Shown here piece after piece: positions 27,465 to 36,783 of a stretch of DNA of 64,000 nucleotides. Where the stretch lies: positions 1 through 64,000 of the forward strand of contig CAOLUI010000002.1 in assembly GCA_948479395.1 (NCBI GenBank). The letters are read 5' to 3'. How positions within the stretch are numbered: position 1 is the stretch's first letter; every line of letters begins with the position of its first letter. This DNA comes from an uncultured Bacilli bacterium. GTDB taxonomy: Bacteria; Bacillota_I; Bacilli_A; RF39; UBA660. The translations under genes were made by a program, and so were the position numbers. Under the pieces are notes generated by a model. That model searched no databases, was not told where the DNA came from, and saw nothing but the letters and a program-made list of their open reading frames with translations.

Positions 27465-30400
27465 GTGAAAATAGTTGTTGATGCAAATAAAATTTGTTCT
27501 GATATAGCTTATCTTTTTAGTGAAGTAGCGGCAATTTATCCTATTACTCCATCTAGTCCAATGGCTTCAAATATTGATTATTTAAATTATACAGAAAAAG
27601 GCAATTTATTTAATAATAAAGTTGAAGTAATTGAAATGCAGAGTGAAGCAGGAGCGGCAGGAGCGATGCACGGCTCTTTATTGGCGGGAGTTTTAACAAC
27701 TACTTTTACAGCTAGTCAAGGTTTATTACTTATGATACCAAATATGTATAAAATGGCGGGGGAAATGTTACCAGGAGTTATTCATGTGGCTTCTAGAACT
27801 GTAGCGACGCATGCTTTATCAATTTTTGGGGATCATAGTGATATTTATGCTACTCGCCAGACAGGTTTTTGCTTGTTAGCCTCTAGTAATTGCGAAGAAG
27901 TAAGAACTAATGCTGCTGTTGCTCATTTAGCAAGTATTGAAGGATCATTACCTTTTTTACATTTTTTTGATGGTTTTAGAACAAGTCATGAGGTTAATTC
28001 TATAAATTCAGTTGATGAAACGGAGTTTTTAAAATTGATTAATTATGAAAAAATAAATGATTTTAAAAAAAGAATGTTAAATGTTGATCATAATGTGACA
28101 AAAGGGTTAGCTGAAAATGAAGATATTTATTTTCAATCAATGGAAGCAAGAAATAGTGTTTATAATGAAATACCCGATATAGTTAATGATTATATGCAAA
28201 AGGTAAATAAAATTACGGGAACAAATTGTCAACCTTTTAATTATTATGGCGATAAAATGGCTACGAATATTATAATTGCCATGGGTAGTATTATAGATAC
28301 AATAAAGCTAGTAGTTGATCAAGAAAATAAAAAAGGAAAGAGAATAGGAGTTATTGCGGTTCATTTGTATCGTCCTTTTAGCGTTAAATATTTACTGGAA
28401 GTTTTACCTAAAAGTGTTAAGAAAATAGCAGTTTTAGATCGTACTAAGGAAGCAGGAAGCATGGGAGAACCTTTATATTTGGATATTCTCTCTGCTTTAA
28501 AGGATAAAAATATAGAGATAGTAGGAGGACGATTTGGTCTTTCTAGTAAAAATACAACTCCAGCTGATATTTATAGTGTTTATCAAATGTTAGAGGGTAA
28601 TTTACAAAATAATTTTACAATTGGAATAAAGGATGATGTTACTAATTTAAGTTTAAAAAAATATGATTATTCTTTAAATTTAGGAGCGAAAGAGATTGTT
28701 ATATATGGTTTTGGAAGTGATGGGATGGTTAGTGCTAGTAAAGATATTTTAAGAATTGTTGCTGATAAATTAAATAAAGATGTTGATGGATATTTTGAAT
28801 ATGATTCTAAAAAAAGCCGAGGTGTAACAGTAAGTAATTTAAGAATAAAAGAAACTAATTTTAAAGCCCCTTTTTATGTAATTAATCCTGATATAGTAGT
28901 AGTGACGAAAGATGAATATTTTAAAAAGTTTAATATTGTTGATAAAATTAAAAGTAAGGGAATCTTATTAATTAATACAGAAAGTCTGAAAAGTCTTGAT
29001 CAAAAAATTAGTGAAAAAGATAAATTATTAATTAAAGAAAGAAAGATCCAGGTTTTAACTATTAATGCTTCTTTAATTGCTTTAGAAAAGGGAATTAAAG
29101 GAAAAATTAATAAAATTATGGAAGTTATAATTTTAAAATTAATTGGGGTAAATGATGCTTTATTACTTGTGGAAGAATCAATTAAAAAACAGTTTAAAAA
29201 TAAAGGTTTGGAAGTAATAACGAATAATAAAGAAGCAATATATGAATCTTTAGAAAATTTGTGTCAGTTAAATTTAACAGATAAAAGTTATCAAAAAGAA
29301 GAGACTGATAATATATTTGAAAAGATTGAAAGAAGATTAGGAAATGAGTTAGCTGTCAGTGAAGTTTTAGCGATTAAGGATGGAACATTTCCTGGAGGAT
29401 TGGCGAAACTGGAAAAGAGCGGGCTTTCTAAAAGAGTTGCCAAGTGGATACCAGAAAATTGTATTGAATGTGGAAGGTGTAGTTTTATTTGTCCTCATGC
29501 GGTAATTCGTTCTTTTAAAGTAACTGATAAAACTTTAGGGAAAAATAGTAAAATTTATAAAGATTATAATTATTTAATAAGTGTTAGCGAGAAAGATTGT
29601 ACAGGGTGTGGACTTTGTATTGATATTTGCCCAGGATTTAAAGGGGAGAAAGCTTTAGAATTGGGAGATTATGATCCAAATAAACAAGCTTTAAGTGATT
29701 ATTATTTTAATGCATATCAGAATCCTGATTCTAATAAAAAAGATACGGTTAATGATTTAAGTTTTGTGAAACCATATTTTGAGTTTTCGGGAGCATGTGC
29801 AGGATGTGGTGAAGCAGCTTATTTAAAAATTTTAACGCAAATTGTGGGGAAGAAATTAATTATAGCTAATGCTACAGGTTGTTCCAGTATATATGGAGGA
29901 AGTGCCCCATCGACCCCTTATAGTATTCCATGGGCTAATTCTTTGTTTGAAGATAATGCTGAGTTTGCTTTGGGAATGTATTTAGCTTATAAGCAAAAAA
30001 GAAAAATGATTGAAAAAATTATGAAACAGTCTTTATTAGCCGTTAATTTAGAAGTGAAAGAAAAATTTGAAGAATGGTTAAATAATCAAGATGATTTTGA
30101 GATAACTTATAAGCTCAAAAAAGATTTGACTAATTTAGAAATTTCAAAAGATTTAAGAGATTTGTTAGATTATATTCCAGCGAGGAGTGTATGGGCTGTT
30201 GGTGGTGATGGTTGGGCTTATGATATTGGATTTGGAGGAATTGATCATGTTTTATCAGGAGATAATAAAGTAAAAATATTGGTTCTTGATACAGAGGTTT
30301 ATTCGAATACGGGTGGTCAAATGTCTAAATCTTCCCGTTTAGGTCAAGTAGCTGAATTTGCTGATTTTGGTAAGCGAACGAGAAAGAAGGATTTGTTCAA

Positions 30401-30821
30401 AATTGCCATGTGTTATCCTAATTGTTATGTTGGAAGTATTTGTTTAGGGGCAGATTTAAATCATACGCTTAAAACTATTAAAGAAGCGGAAAATCATAAT
30501 GGCCCTGCAATAATCATTGCTTATTCTCCTTGTGTTGAACAAGGGATTAAGGGAGGACTTAGTTGTACGACAAAAGAACAGGAATTGGCTGTTAAATGTG
30601 GTTATCAACTTTTAATGCGTTATAATCCTTTAGAAGAAAAATTATATTTAGATTCGAGAGAGCCTGATTTTGAGTTATATGATGAATTCTTAAATAATGA
30701 AATAAGATATAATTCTTTAAAAATAAAAGATAAAGATTTAGCTGAGAAGTTATTATTTTTAAATAAAGAAAACGCTGTTAAACGTTATTATTATTATAAA
30801 GAAAAAAGTACTAATAACTAA
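27465..30821 (+). CDS. nifJ: Pyruvate:ferredoxin (flavodoxin) oxidoreductase
   Basis: A single-chain enzyme of 1118 residues, slightly short of the usual ~1170. It oxidises pyruvate to acetyl-CoA and CO2 and reduces ferredoxin, the central step of anaerobic pyruvate use. Seen in order: pyruvate-binding YPITPSSPM near 25, EMQSEAGAAGAMHG, two 4Fe-4S sites CIECGRCSFIC (about 666-676) and CTGCGLCIDIC (about 712-722), the third-cluster segment GACAGCGEAAY (about 777-787), and thiamine-site GGDGWAYDIGFGG and SNTGGQMSKSS. The first 15 residues lack the usual MDGN stretch. It starts at GTG with GAGGAAG upstream. Confidence 0.96.
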   Translation: MKIVVDANKICSDIAYLFSEVAAIYPITPSSPMASNIDYLNYTEKGNLFNNKVEVIEMQSEAGAAGAMHGSLLAGVLTTTFTASQGLLLMIPNMYKMAGEMLPGVIHVASRTVATHALSIFGDHSDIYATRQTGFCLLASSNCEEVRTNAAVAHLASIEGSLPFLHFFDGFRTSHEVNSINSVDETEFLKLINYEKINDFKKRMLNVDHNVTKGLAENEDIYFQSMEARNSVYNEIPDIVNDYMQKVNKITGTNCQPFNYYGDKMATNIIIAMGSIIDTIKLVVDQENKKGKRIGVIAVHLYRPFSVKYLLEVLPKSVKKIAVLDRTKEAGSMGEPLYLDILSALKDKNIEIVGGRFGLSSKNTTPADIYSVYQMLEGNLQNNFTIGIKDDVTNLSLKKYDYSLNLGAKEIVIYGFGSDGMVSASKDILRIVADKLNKDVDGYFEYDSKKSRGVTVSNLRIKETNFKAPFYVINPDIVVVTKDEYFKKFNIVDKIKSKGILLINTESLKSLDQKISEKDKLLIKERKIQVLTINASLIALEKGIKGKINKIMEVIILKLIGVNDALLLVEESIKKQFKNKGLEVITNNKEAIYESLENLCQLNLTDKSYQKEETDNIFEKIERRLGNELAVSEVLAIKDGTFPGGLAKLEKSGLSKRVAKWIPENCIECGRCSFICPHAVIRSFKVTDKTLGKNSKIYKDYNYLISVSEKDCTGCGLCIDICPGFKGEKALELGDYDPNKQALSDYYFNAYQNPDSNKKDTVNDLSFVKPYFEFSGACAGCGEAAYLKILTQIVGKKLIIANATGCSSIYGGSAPSTPYSIPWANSLFEDNAEFALGMYLAYKQKRKMIEKIMKQSLLAVNLEVKEKFEEWLNNQDDFEITYKLKKDLTNLEISKDLRDLLDYIPARSVWAVGGDGWAYDIGFGGIDHVLSGDNKVKILVLDTEVYSNTGGQMSKSSRLGQVAEFADFGKRTRKKDLFKIAMCYPNCYVGSICLGADLNHTLKTIKEAENHNGPAIIIAYSPCVEQGIKGGLSCTTKEQELAVKCGYQLLMRYNPLEEKLYLDSREPDFELYDEFLNNEIRYNSLKIKDKDLAEKLLFLNKENAVKRYYYYKEKSTNN

Positions 30822-30834
30822 ATTAGTACTTTTT
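30804..30834 (+). terminator. Intrinsic terminator of nifJ
   Basis: AAAAGTACTAA at 30804-30814 pairs perfectly with TTAGTACTTTT at 30823-30833. The left arm lies inside the last codons of the gene. Confidence 0.8.
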
Positions 30835-30847
30835 AAAATTCTACATT

Positions 30848-30936
30848 GAAGCTGCCCCCTGAAGACAGCTTCTAAAAGAATAAAAAGGGGTTGACTAGTG
30901 TGATACTAGCACCAATTCGCATTAAGTGAATTGGTG
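30848..30936 (-). ncRNA. Candidate small RNA E with three hairpins and a possible pseudoknot
   Basis: On the minus strand, TTGACA (30971-30966), a 17-base spacer and TAGTAT (30948-30943) form a promoter. The predicted transcript folds into a 9-bp hairpin (30936-30928 with 30918-30910), a 5-bp hairpin (30909-30905 with 30899-30895), then CAACCCC, and a 7-bp hairpin (30872-30866 with 30854-30848) whose loop contains CAGGGGG. The CCCC after the second hairpin can pair with GGGG in that loop. There is no strong T run at once after the last hairpin, only a T-rich stretch further on. No open frame. The family is unknown to me. Confidence 0.5.
30855..30864 (+). repeat. Copy E of the CCCCCTGAAG att-core word
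   Basis: Exact CCCCCTGAAG in the loop of a hairpin at 30848-30872. It is the same word found at the three or four element boundaries further right, but no mobile-element gene adjoins it here. Confidence 0.5.
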
Positions 30937-31057
30937 ATATATATACTAATTGATAAGGCTATTTTTGTCAACATTTTTTTAACAAAAATAAAAATTTTTT
31001 TAAATATACATTTGTTTTTGTTTTTGCTATAATTTGTTTATAACGAGGAGTTAAGTA

Positions 31058-33037
31058 ATGGAGTTAAAGGATTTAAAAAAAGTTGGGCCCAAAACAATAG
31101 AGTGTTTAAATAAATTAAATATTTATTCTATTGATGATTTAATTTTTTATTATCCTTATCGATATAATATTTATAAACCAGTTGATATTATAAAAGAAGA
31201 TTTAACAGATACCATAACAATTAATGCTGTAATTGAGTCAATTCCTAAAATTGTTTATATAAGAAAAAATTTAAATCGTATTTCTTTTCAAGCCTTAACG
31301 AATAATTTAGTGATTAATGTATCGATTTTTAATAGGGCTTTTTTAAGTTCTAATTTAAAAGTAGGAAAAAATATAATTCTAATTGGAAGATATGAAAGAA
31401 AAAAAAATAATTTTGTAGCTAGTGATTTGAAATTTGGTTGGATTAAAGATTTAAAAATTGAGCCAGTTTATCATGTTATTAAGGGTTTAAAAAATACTAA
31501 TTTAAATTCTTATATTGTAGAAGCTTTAAAAAATAAGCAGGAAGTTGTAGACTATGTTCCAGATTATTTAAATAATGCTTATAATTTTATAGAAAAAAAA
31601 GAAGCGTTGGATTTTATTCATCAACCTTGTAATTTTGAACAAATAAAAAAAGCTAAGTTAAAGTTAATTTATGAAGAATTGTTTTTATTTATGTTAAAAA
31701 TAAATTTTTTAAAAGTGGATAATGAAAAAATAAAAGGGTTACCTCGAAATTTTGATATGGAAAAAGTAAATGATTTTATAGATAATTTACCATTTTTATT
31801 AACTCTTGATCAACAAAAAGCGATAATTGATTGTTTAAATGATCTAAGGAGTCAAAAAAGAATGAACCGATTAGTTCAAGGGGACGTAGGAAGTGGTAAA
31901 ACTATTGTATCTATTGTTGTAATGTATGCTAATGCTTTGAGTGCTTATCAAAGTGCTTTAATGGCACCTACAGAAATTTTAGCAATTCAACATTATGAAA
32001 ATATCAAAAAGTTGATGGGTATTTATAATATTAAAGTAGCTCTTTTAGTAGGAAATCAGAAGAAAAGTGAACGAAAGGAAATCTTAGAAAAATTACAACG
32101 TGGTGAAATAGATATTATTATTGGAACTCATGCTTTAATTAGTGATAATGTCGAGTTTAAAAATTTGGGATTAGTTGTTACAGATGAACAACATCGTTTT
32201 GGAGTAAATCAAAGAAATAATTTACATAATAAAGGGGTAAAACCAGATATTATTTATATGAGTGCCACACCTATTCCACGTACTTATGCACTTACTATAT
32301 ATAACGATATGGATACTAGTATTATTAAAACAAAACCAAGCGGTAGAAAAGAAATTAAAACTTTTTTGAAAAAGGAAAGTGAATTGAAAGATGTTTTAAA
32401 GGAAATTTTAAAGGAAATTAAAAAGGGTCATCAAATTTATGTAGTTGCTCCAGCTATTAATGAAGAAAATGAAGAGGTGTGGAATGTCAATGCTTTAAAG
32501 AAAAGTTTTGATAAAGCTTTTTTGGAAAATGTTAAAATAAGTATATTACATGGTAAAATGAAGGCTCAAGAGAAAGAAGAAATAATGCAAGCATTTAAAG
32601 CAGGAGAGATTAAAATTTTGATTGCCACAACTGTTATCGAGGTTGGTGTAGATGTTAAAAATGCCACAACCATTGTTATTTTTAATGCTGAAAGATATGG
32701 ACTAGCTACATTACATCAATTACGGGGAAGAGTGGGAAGGAATGAAATAGATTCTTATTGTTATTTGATTAGTAATAAAGATGTAGATCGCTTAAAAGTT
32801 TTGGAACAAAGTAATGATGGTTTTTATATTAGCGAACAAGATTTTTTGATGAGACGAGAAGGGGATTTATTTGGAACAAGACAAAGTGGGGATATGGTAT
32901 TTAAAATTGCGGATTTAAGAAAGGATTTTAAAATTCTTTTACAAGCTAAAAAAGATAGTGAAAAATTTTTAAAAGAAGGAAATCATAAAGAGGCAAAATA
33001 TATGAATATCTTGAATAATATTACTACTATTGATTAA
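31058..33037 (+). CDS. recG: ATP-dependent DNA helicase RecG
   Basis: 659 residues, typical length. N-terminal wedge/OB domain (about 50-150), then superfamily-2 helicase motifs: LTLDQQKAI, Walker A QGDVGSGKT, MAPTEILAIQHYEN, DEQHRFG (DEQH box variant), MSATPIPRT, and in the second helicase domain HGKMKAQEKEEIM, ATTVIEVGVD and QLRGRVGR. The C-terminal LFGTRQSG is a RecG hallmark. It rescues stalled replication forks and branches recombination intermediates. A TATAAT lies at 31028-31033 and GAGGAG before the ATG. Confidence 0.97.
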   Translation: MELKDLKKVGPKTIECLNKLNIYSIDDLIFYYPYRYNIYKPVDIIKEDLTDTITINAVIESIPKIVYIRKNLNRISFQALTNNLVINVSIFNRAFLSSNLKVGKNIILIGRYERKKNNFVASDLKFGWIKDLKIEPVYHVIKGLKNTNLNSYIVEALKNKQEVVDYVPDYLNNAYNFIEKKEALDFIHQPCNFEQIKKAKLKLIYEELFLFMLKINFLKVDNEKIKGLPRNFDMEKVNDFIDNLPFLLTLDQQKAIIDCLNDLRSQKRMNRLVQGDVGSGKTIVSIVVMYANALSAYQSALMAPTEILAIQHYENIKKLMGIYNIKVALLVGNQKKSERKEILEKLQRGEIDIIIGTHALISDNVEFKNLGLVVTDEQHRFGVNQRNNLHNKGVKPDIIYMSATPIPRTYALTIYNDMDTSIIKTKPSGRKEIKTFLKKESELKDVLKEILKEIKKGHQIYVVAPAINEENEEVWNVNALKKSFDKAFLENVKISILHGKMKAQEKEEIMQAFKAGEIKILIATTVIEVGVDVKNATTIVIFNAERYGLATLHQLRGRVGRNEIDSYCYLISNKDVDRLKVLEQSNDGFYISEQDFLMRREGDLFGTRQSGDMVFKIADLRKDFKILLQAKKDSEKFLKEGNHKEAKYMNILNNITTID

Positions 33038-33078
33038 ATATAAATTATAAAATATAATTTAATTAGATAGAGGAAAAA

Positions 33079-33696
33079 ATGAATAGATTAGATATTAAGA
33101 AAAAGGCAAAAGCTATTTTGAAAGAAAATTTTAAAGTGTTTTGGGAAGGATATTTAATTATTTTTGCATTATCTTTTGTATTAAATTTAGGAATAGGATT
33201 AATTTTCGGTAGTTCCATGATTGGGACTGTTTTAAGTTTGGTTGCTTCATGTTTTTCAATGACTTTATCTGTTGGTTTTTATTCTTATTTATTAAAAATG
33301 ATTCGTAAGGAAAGTTTTTCACGAGAGGATATTTTTAAATTTATTAATAAAGTTTTGCCTATTATAGTAATTTCTTTATTAGTAGGGATATTTTGTTTTT
33401 TGTGGAGTATTTTGTTTATTATTCCTGGTATTATTGCAGCACTTAGTTACTCAATGGTATATTACATTTTTACAGAAAATTCTGAATTAACAGCTATGGA
33501 TTATTTGGAAAAAAGTAAAAAAATGATGAATGGTTATAAGTTGGACTATTTTTTGTTTAATTTAAGTTTTATGGGGTGGATGATTTTATCAATTTTAACT
33601 TTGGGTTTATTATTAATTTGGACTTTACCTTATTTTTCAATTTCACAAGCTTTATATTATGATGAGCTTAAGAAAAAAAATGTTGATAACTTATAA
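33079..33696 (+). CDS. DUF975 family membrane protein
   Basis: 205 residues with five or six membrane segments. The start RLDIKKKAKAILKENFKVFWEGYLIIF and the late segment LSFMGWMILSILTLGLLLIWTLPY are typical of DUF975. Function of the family is unknown. Preceded by AGAGGAAAA. It is the last gene before the mobile-element array. Confidence 0.85.
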   Translation: MNRLDIKKKAKAILKENFKVFWEGYLIIFALSFVLNLGIGLIFGSSMIGTVLSLVASCFSMTLSVGFYSYLLKMIRKESFSREDIFKFINKVLPIIVISLLVGIFCFLWSILFIIPGIIAALSYSMVYYIFTENSELTAMDYLEKSKKMMNGYKLDYFLFNLSFMGWMILSILTLGLLLIWTLPYFSISQALYYDELKKKNVDNL

Positions 33697-33826
33697 ATTT
33701 ACAAAATCTGGAAGAATTTATTTGACAAAGTGCGTTTTTCATTATATCATTTTATTAGCATGATAGATATCATGCTAACCTTTCGAAACACTTTTACGAT
33801 TTTATGTAAAAGTGAATCAACCAAAA

Positions 33827-33836
33827 CCCCCTGAAG
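33827..33836 (+). other. attL of element A (core CCCCCTGAAG)
   Basis: Exact core word, repeated at 42408 and 53054 and with one change at 54559. The terminator hairpin directly downstream (33836-33868) differs from those at the other copies, as expected if the element brings its own. Confidence 0.65.
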
Positions 33837-33868
33837 AGTAGAACGATTTAAAGTTCTGCTCATTTTTT
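33836..33868 (+). terminator. Terminator carried by the left end of element A
   Basis: GAGTAGAAC (33836-33844) pairs with GTTCTGCTC (33853-33861), followed by ATTTTTTT. The first base overlaps the last base of the att core. Confidence 0.8.
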
Positions 33869-33919
33869 TGGCTTAAAATAAGGGCTTGTAAAAATTAACA
33901 TTTAATAATTTTTCCTCTC

Positions 33920-33942
33920 AACTACCAACTAACTACCAAAAT
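33920..33942 (+). repeat. Left arm-site repeats of element A
   Basis: ACTACCAA occurs at 33921-33928 and 33932-33939, one helical turn (11 bases) apart, about 85 bases inside the att core. A matching pair (AACTACC at 42282 and 42294) lies about 110 bases inside the right end. This is the layout of integrase arm-type binding sites. Confidence 0.5.
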
Positions 33943-35074
33943 CGACTATCGTAGGTTGAGGACAAGTTAGTTTATTTATAGTATTTACTGCATCACTAAG
34001 TTTATCTTTGAACATGTGAGTGTAGGTATCTAAGGTTTCTTCGATGGATGCATGACCTAAGAATTGAGATACAACTGCTATATTAGCATTGTTATTTATT
34101 AGTAAAGATGCACAACTGTGTCTAAAGTCATGTAATCTTATTCTTTTGATATTAGCATTTCTAGCAATTTCTATGTTCTTATGCCTCATTTGATAGAAAG
34201 TTATAGGAATGAAATTTCCAAATATAAACCATTCATCATCAAACTCAGCAAATTGTTTCTGTTCTTCATATAATTGTTTTAAATCTCTAAAAAGAATTTC
34301 AGCAATAGGTAAAACCCTGTTGCTTTTTTGCGTTTTAGGTTTGGTTAATTCATAGTAGGTGGAATTTTCAGAGCCATGAGTTACTGCTTGTTTGGTAACT
34401 GATAATCTTTTATCACTCCAATTAACATCTTTCCATTGTAAGCCTCTAGCTTCACCTCTGCGAAGTCCGCAATAATATAAAGTTTCATACATACACTTAA
34501 TTTGTAAGTTAGGTGCAGAAGATATAAATTGATTAAATTCTTCTAAAGTATAAAAGTCCATTTCTTTTTTTATATCTGATGCCGAAGTAAAAGGTTCCAT
34601 TCTCCCATAAAACTTATTCATATTGAATCCATAGGTTTTAACAGCCCAATTAATGACTATCTTTAAAAACTTCTGAATTTCATTTTTATAACTATTTGAA
34701 ATGTCTACTTTCATCATTTCAGCTCTCCATTTTTGATAATGAATAGCATCCATATCTTTTAATTTAACTTTATCAAACATTCCAATATACTTAATTCTAT
34801 CTCGATAAGTTTTTAAGGTAGAGTATCTTACAATATCTTTTTGAACCTCATAATATTTAGTGTATAACTCTTTGAAGGTCATATTCATATCACCTTCAAA
34901 GACCTCAGACATTTTTAAATATTCTTTTTCAGCACGCTTGGCTTCTGCTTCCGTTTTGTATGCTTTAGAAAACTTTTTGCGTTTTTTGCCATCCAAACCG
35001 GTCTCCCAAACATACCAAATATATTTTCGACCATCTTTGGTCCATTTCTTTTCTTCTAATAGTCTAACTGCCAT
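33929..35074 (-). CDS. Tyrosine-recombinase integrase of element A
   Basis: 381 residues. N-terminal arm-binding domain (about 8-55), SAM-like core-binding domain (about 64-160), catalytic domain with Arg 205 (LYYCGLRRGEARGLQW), His 315 and Arg 318 (HDFRHSCASLL), His 341 (FLGHASIEETLDTY) and nucleophile Tyr 351. All catalytic residues are present. The gene sits at the left end, reading outward toward attL, the usual place in Tn916-like and ICE/IME elements. RBS AAAGGAGG precedes the ATG. It is a paralogue of the integrase at 44295. Confidence 0.95.
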   Translation of the reverse strand: MAVRLLEEKKWTKDGRKYIWYVWETGLDGKKRKKFSKAYKTEAEAKRAEKEYLKMSEVFEGDMNMTFKELYTKYYEVQKDIVRYSTLKTYRDRIKYIGMFDKVKLKDMDAIHYQKWRAEMMKVDISNSYKNEIQKFLKIVINWAVKTYGFNMNKFYGRMEPFTSASDIKKEMDFYTLEEFNQFISSAPNLQIKCMYETLYYCGLRRGEARGLQWKDVNWSDKRLSVTKQAVTHGSENSTYYELTKPKTQKSNRVLPIAEILFRDLKQLYEEQKQFAEFDDEWFIFGNFIPITFYQMRHKNIEIARNANIKRIRLHDFRHSCASLLINNNANIAVVSQFLGHASIEETLDTYTHMFKDKLSDAVNTINKLTCPQPTIVDFGS

Positions 35075-35169
35075 TATAATTCCTCCTTTGCTTAGTTTAG
35101 ACTATTCACGCACTTCAATTGGTAGTTTACCATATTTAGTAGTGTTCTCCAATAGAAGTGCTGATAGTT

Positions 35170-36603
35170 CTATCTTTCTATTTCAAAATCCTCTTTATTT
35201 TTATTGTTTTTACCATAATAACCATGATTAATAGCATCTGCTATAACTTCATAATCTTCTAATCTTTCTTTAGGCTTATCTCGTTTTAATACTTTGTCTA
35301 TTGCCTTACACATTTTTTGGAATAGATTTTTCCACTTATTAACTTCGGTTTCTAATTTAGATTTTAAACTCTCAATATTATTATTCAAAATATCTACTAA
35401 TTCACTTAATTTACTAATTTCCTCTTTTTGCTCTTGGATAGTAGATTTTTGCTCTTTAATAATCTCGTTTCTTTTTAGGAGTTCTTTATTGTTTTTAAAA
35501 GTCTTATTTTCTTCAGTCAGTTTATTTATTTCTATATCTTTATTGGTATTATCAGTAGATAAGATAATTATCTTATGCTCTAAGCCTCTTGTGTACTTTA
35601 TGAATCTAAGAACATCATCATCTTTATATCCACCAAATTTTCTTTTAACAGGATTTAAAATTTCTTTGTTACTATCATTATTTTCGATATTTTTAAGCCC
35701 ATTTTTAGAGTTTTCTATAATCTTTAAGGTATTTTCCTTTTCTTTGTTTAATTCTTCTAATTCGGCTTTTTTCTCTGCTATATCGTAATCTAATTTAGTT
35801 TGATTTTCTTTATTACTTCCAATATCTCCACGATAGAGATTAAATCCTTTTTCAGTAATAAACTTATTGAAGTCATTTTGCATTTGATGAAAAGATATTT
35901 TGCCACCTCTATCTTTCCAAAATTGATCACAATTCAAGAAGTTACCTTTGACTTCTTCATATACAATTTTTCCTTTATCATCACGAAGTAATTTTGGATT
36001 AATAGTAGTAATACCTTTTTTATTTGTTGTTTCTTCTTTTACAACATTACCATTAGCATCTTTTACAAAGCACTTCCTTTTAACTTTTCTAACAACAGGA
36101 ACAAAATAGGCTTGTAGGTGAGGTGTATCTTCATCATAATGAATTTGAGCAAGAAGTATATTTTCTTCACCTACATAGTTCTTTAAAAACTCCATACAGG
36201 AATCAAAAAAGTAAGTTACAGCATTTGGTATATCTTCCTTTGATTTTATAACAGGAATCATTACAGCTTGTCCTTTTTTATCTCCTGTATGATAAGTTCT
36301 ACCACTATCTTTAAATTTCATTCCAAGTGCTTGAAAAAACTCAGGACCACTTGTGAATGTTACACCATTTAATAGATTAGTGTTAGGTCTATCTAGATAT
36401 TCAATTTTTCTATCCTTTAACTTCTTTTTGACTTCTTGATATAAGTTGTTTTGAGTAAGAGATACATATTCATAATTAAATTCTCTTCGTTCAATATCAT
36501 AATTTCCTGTACCTTTTCTATCCTTCATTTCAACACCGATATTATAAAGGTCTGCTTTCTTATATTGGGTTACTACTCGTACTACTTGTTTGCCATCATA
36601 CAA
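35170..36603 (-). CDS. MobV-type relaxase of element A
   Basis: About 478 residues from the TTG at 36603, chosen because AAAGGAGG ends eight bases upstream and because the paralogue at 46928 starts at the same TTG; an ATG at 36648 would put the ribosome site inside the gene. The relaxase domain carries AQIHYDEDTPHLQAYF, the MobV metal-site motif. Residues from about 270 onward are long coiled coil. MobV nicks oriT on its own DNA and leads transfer with a helper conjugation machine. The candidate oriT lies just upstream (36661-36707). Confidence 0.93.
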   Translation of the reverse strand: MYDGKQVVRVVTQYKKADLYNIGVEMKDRKGTGNYDIERREFNYEYVSLTQNNLYQEVKKKLKDRKIEYLDRPNTNLLNGVTFTSGPEFFQALGMKFKDSGRTYHTGDKKGQAVMIPVIKSKEDIPNAVTYFFDSCMEFLKNYVGEENILLAQIHYDEDTPHLQAYFVPVVRKVKRKCFVKDANGNVVKEETTNKKGITTINPKLLRDDKGKIVYEEVKGNFLNCDQFWKDRGGKISFHQMQNDFNKFITEKGFNLYRGDIGSNKENQTKLDYDIAEKKAELEELNKEKENTLKIIENSKNGLKNIENNDSNKEILNPVKRKFGGYKDDDVLRFIKYTRGLEHKIIILSTDNTNKDIEINKLTEENKTFKNNKELLKRNEIIKEQKSTIQEQKEEISKLSELVDILNNNIESLKSKLETEVNKWKNLFQKMCKAIDKVLKRDKPKERLEDYEVIADAINHGYYGKNNKNKEDFEIER

Positions 36604-36660
36604 TTTTTTATCCTCCTTTGCTTCTGTGTCTTTAGTAGTAGAGGTCATTTATTGACCTAT

Positions 36661-36707
36661 CTCACTAGGGCATAGCCCAATCGTCAGTTTAAGGGTTCAC
36701 CCTTAAA
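36661..36707 (-). other. Candidate oriT of element A
   Basis: A block at 36661-36684 with the inverted repeat GGGCATAGCCC (36668-36678) is identical to 46984-47007 in element B. Next to it lies a perfect hairpin TTTAAGGG/CCCTTAAA (36688-36707). It is directly upstream of the relaxase gene, the usual place for a MobV oriT. The nick site is not known. Confidence 0.5.
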
Positions 36708-36783
36708 AATCCCAAAATAATCACTATCGCCACTTTCATTGCTTTGCAACAAAACGTGCCTCGTTCTTATTTTTAGAAGATGA

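Larger units (their letters stand above)
33722..33868 (+). ncRNA. Candidate small RNA A, apparent integration target
   Basis: TTGACA (33722-33727), a 17-base spacer and TATCAT (33745-33750) form a strong promoter. The transcript from about 33757 would contain a perfect 10-bp hairpin (33755-33764 with 33769-33778), a perfect 9-bp hairpin (33789-33797 with 33806-33814), an unpaired stretch AATCAACCAAAACCCCCTGA, and an intrinsic terminator (33836-33844 with 33853-33861, then seven T). There is no open frame of useful size. The C-rich single strand resembles the seed of C-rich Gram-positive sRNAs that bind ribosome sites; that function is inference. The att core lies inside it. Confidence 0.6.

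Noticed and set aside
30848..30890. PreQ1-type riboswitch
   Set aside because: The hairpin plus A-rich tail and possible pseudoknot recall it, but on the plus strand it lies after a terminator without a promoter, and the conserved preQ1 loop bases are not seen. It is also far from the recG start.
35294..35788. Plus-strand frame opposite the relaxase coiled coil
   Set aside because: Low-complexity antisense of a real gene, with no ribosome site; the same applies to the antisense frames at 34860, 38207, 42048, 42573, 44093, 47664 and 61082.
36604..36648. N-terminal extension of the element A relaxase from the ATG at 36648
   Set aside because: This stretch contains the ribosome site AAAGGAGG, and the paralogue in element B has a stop codon in the matching leader; both genes start best at TTG.
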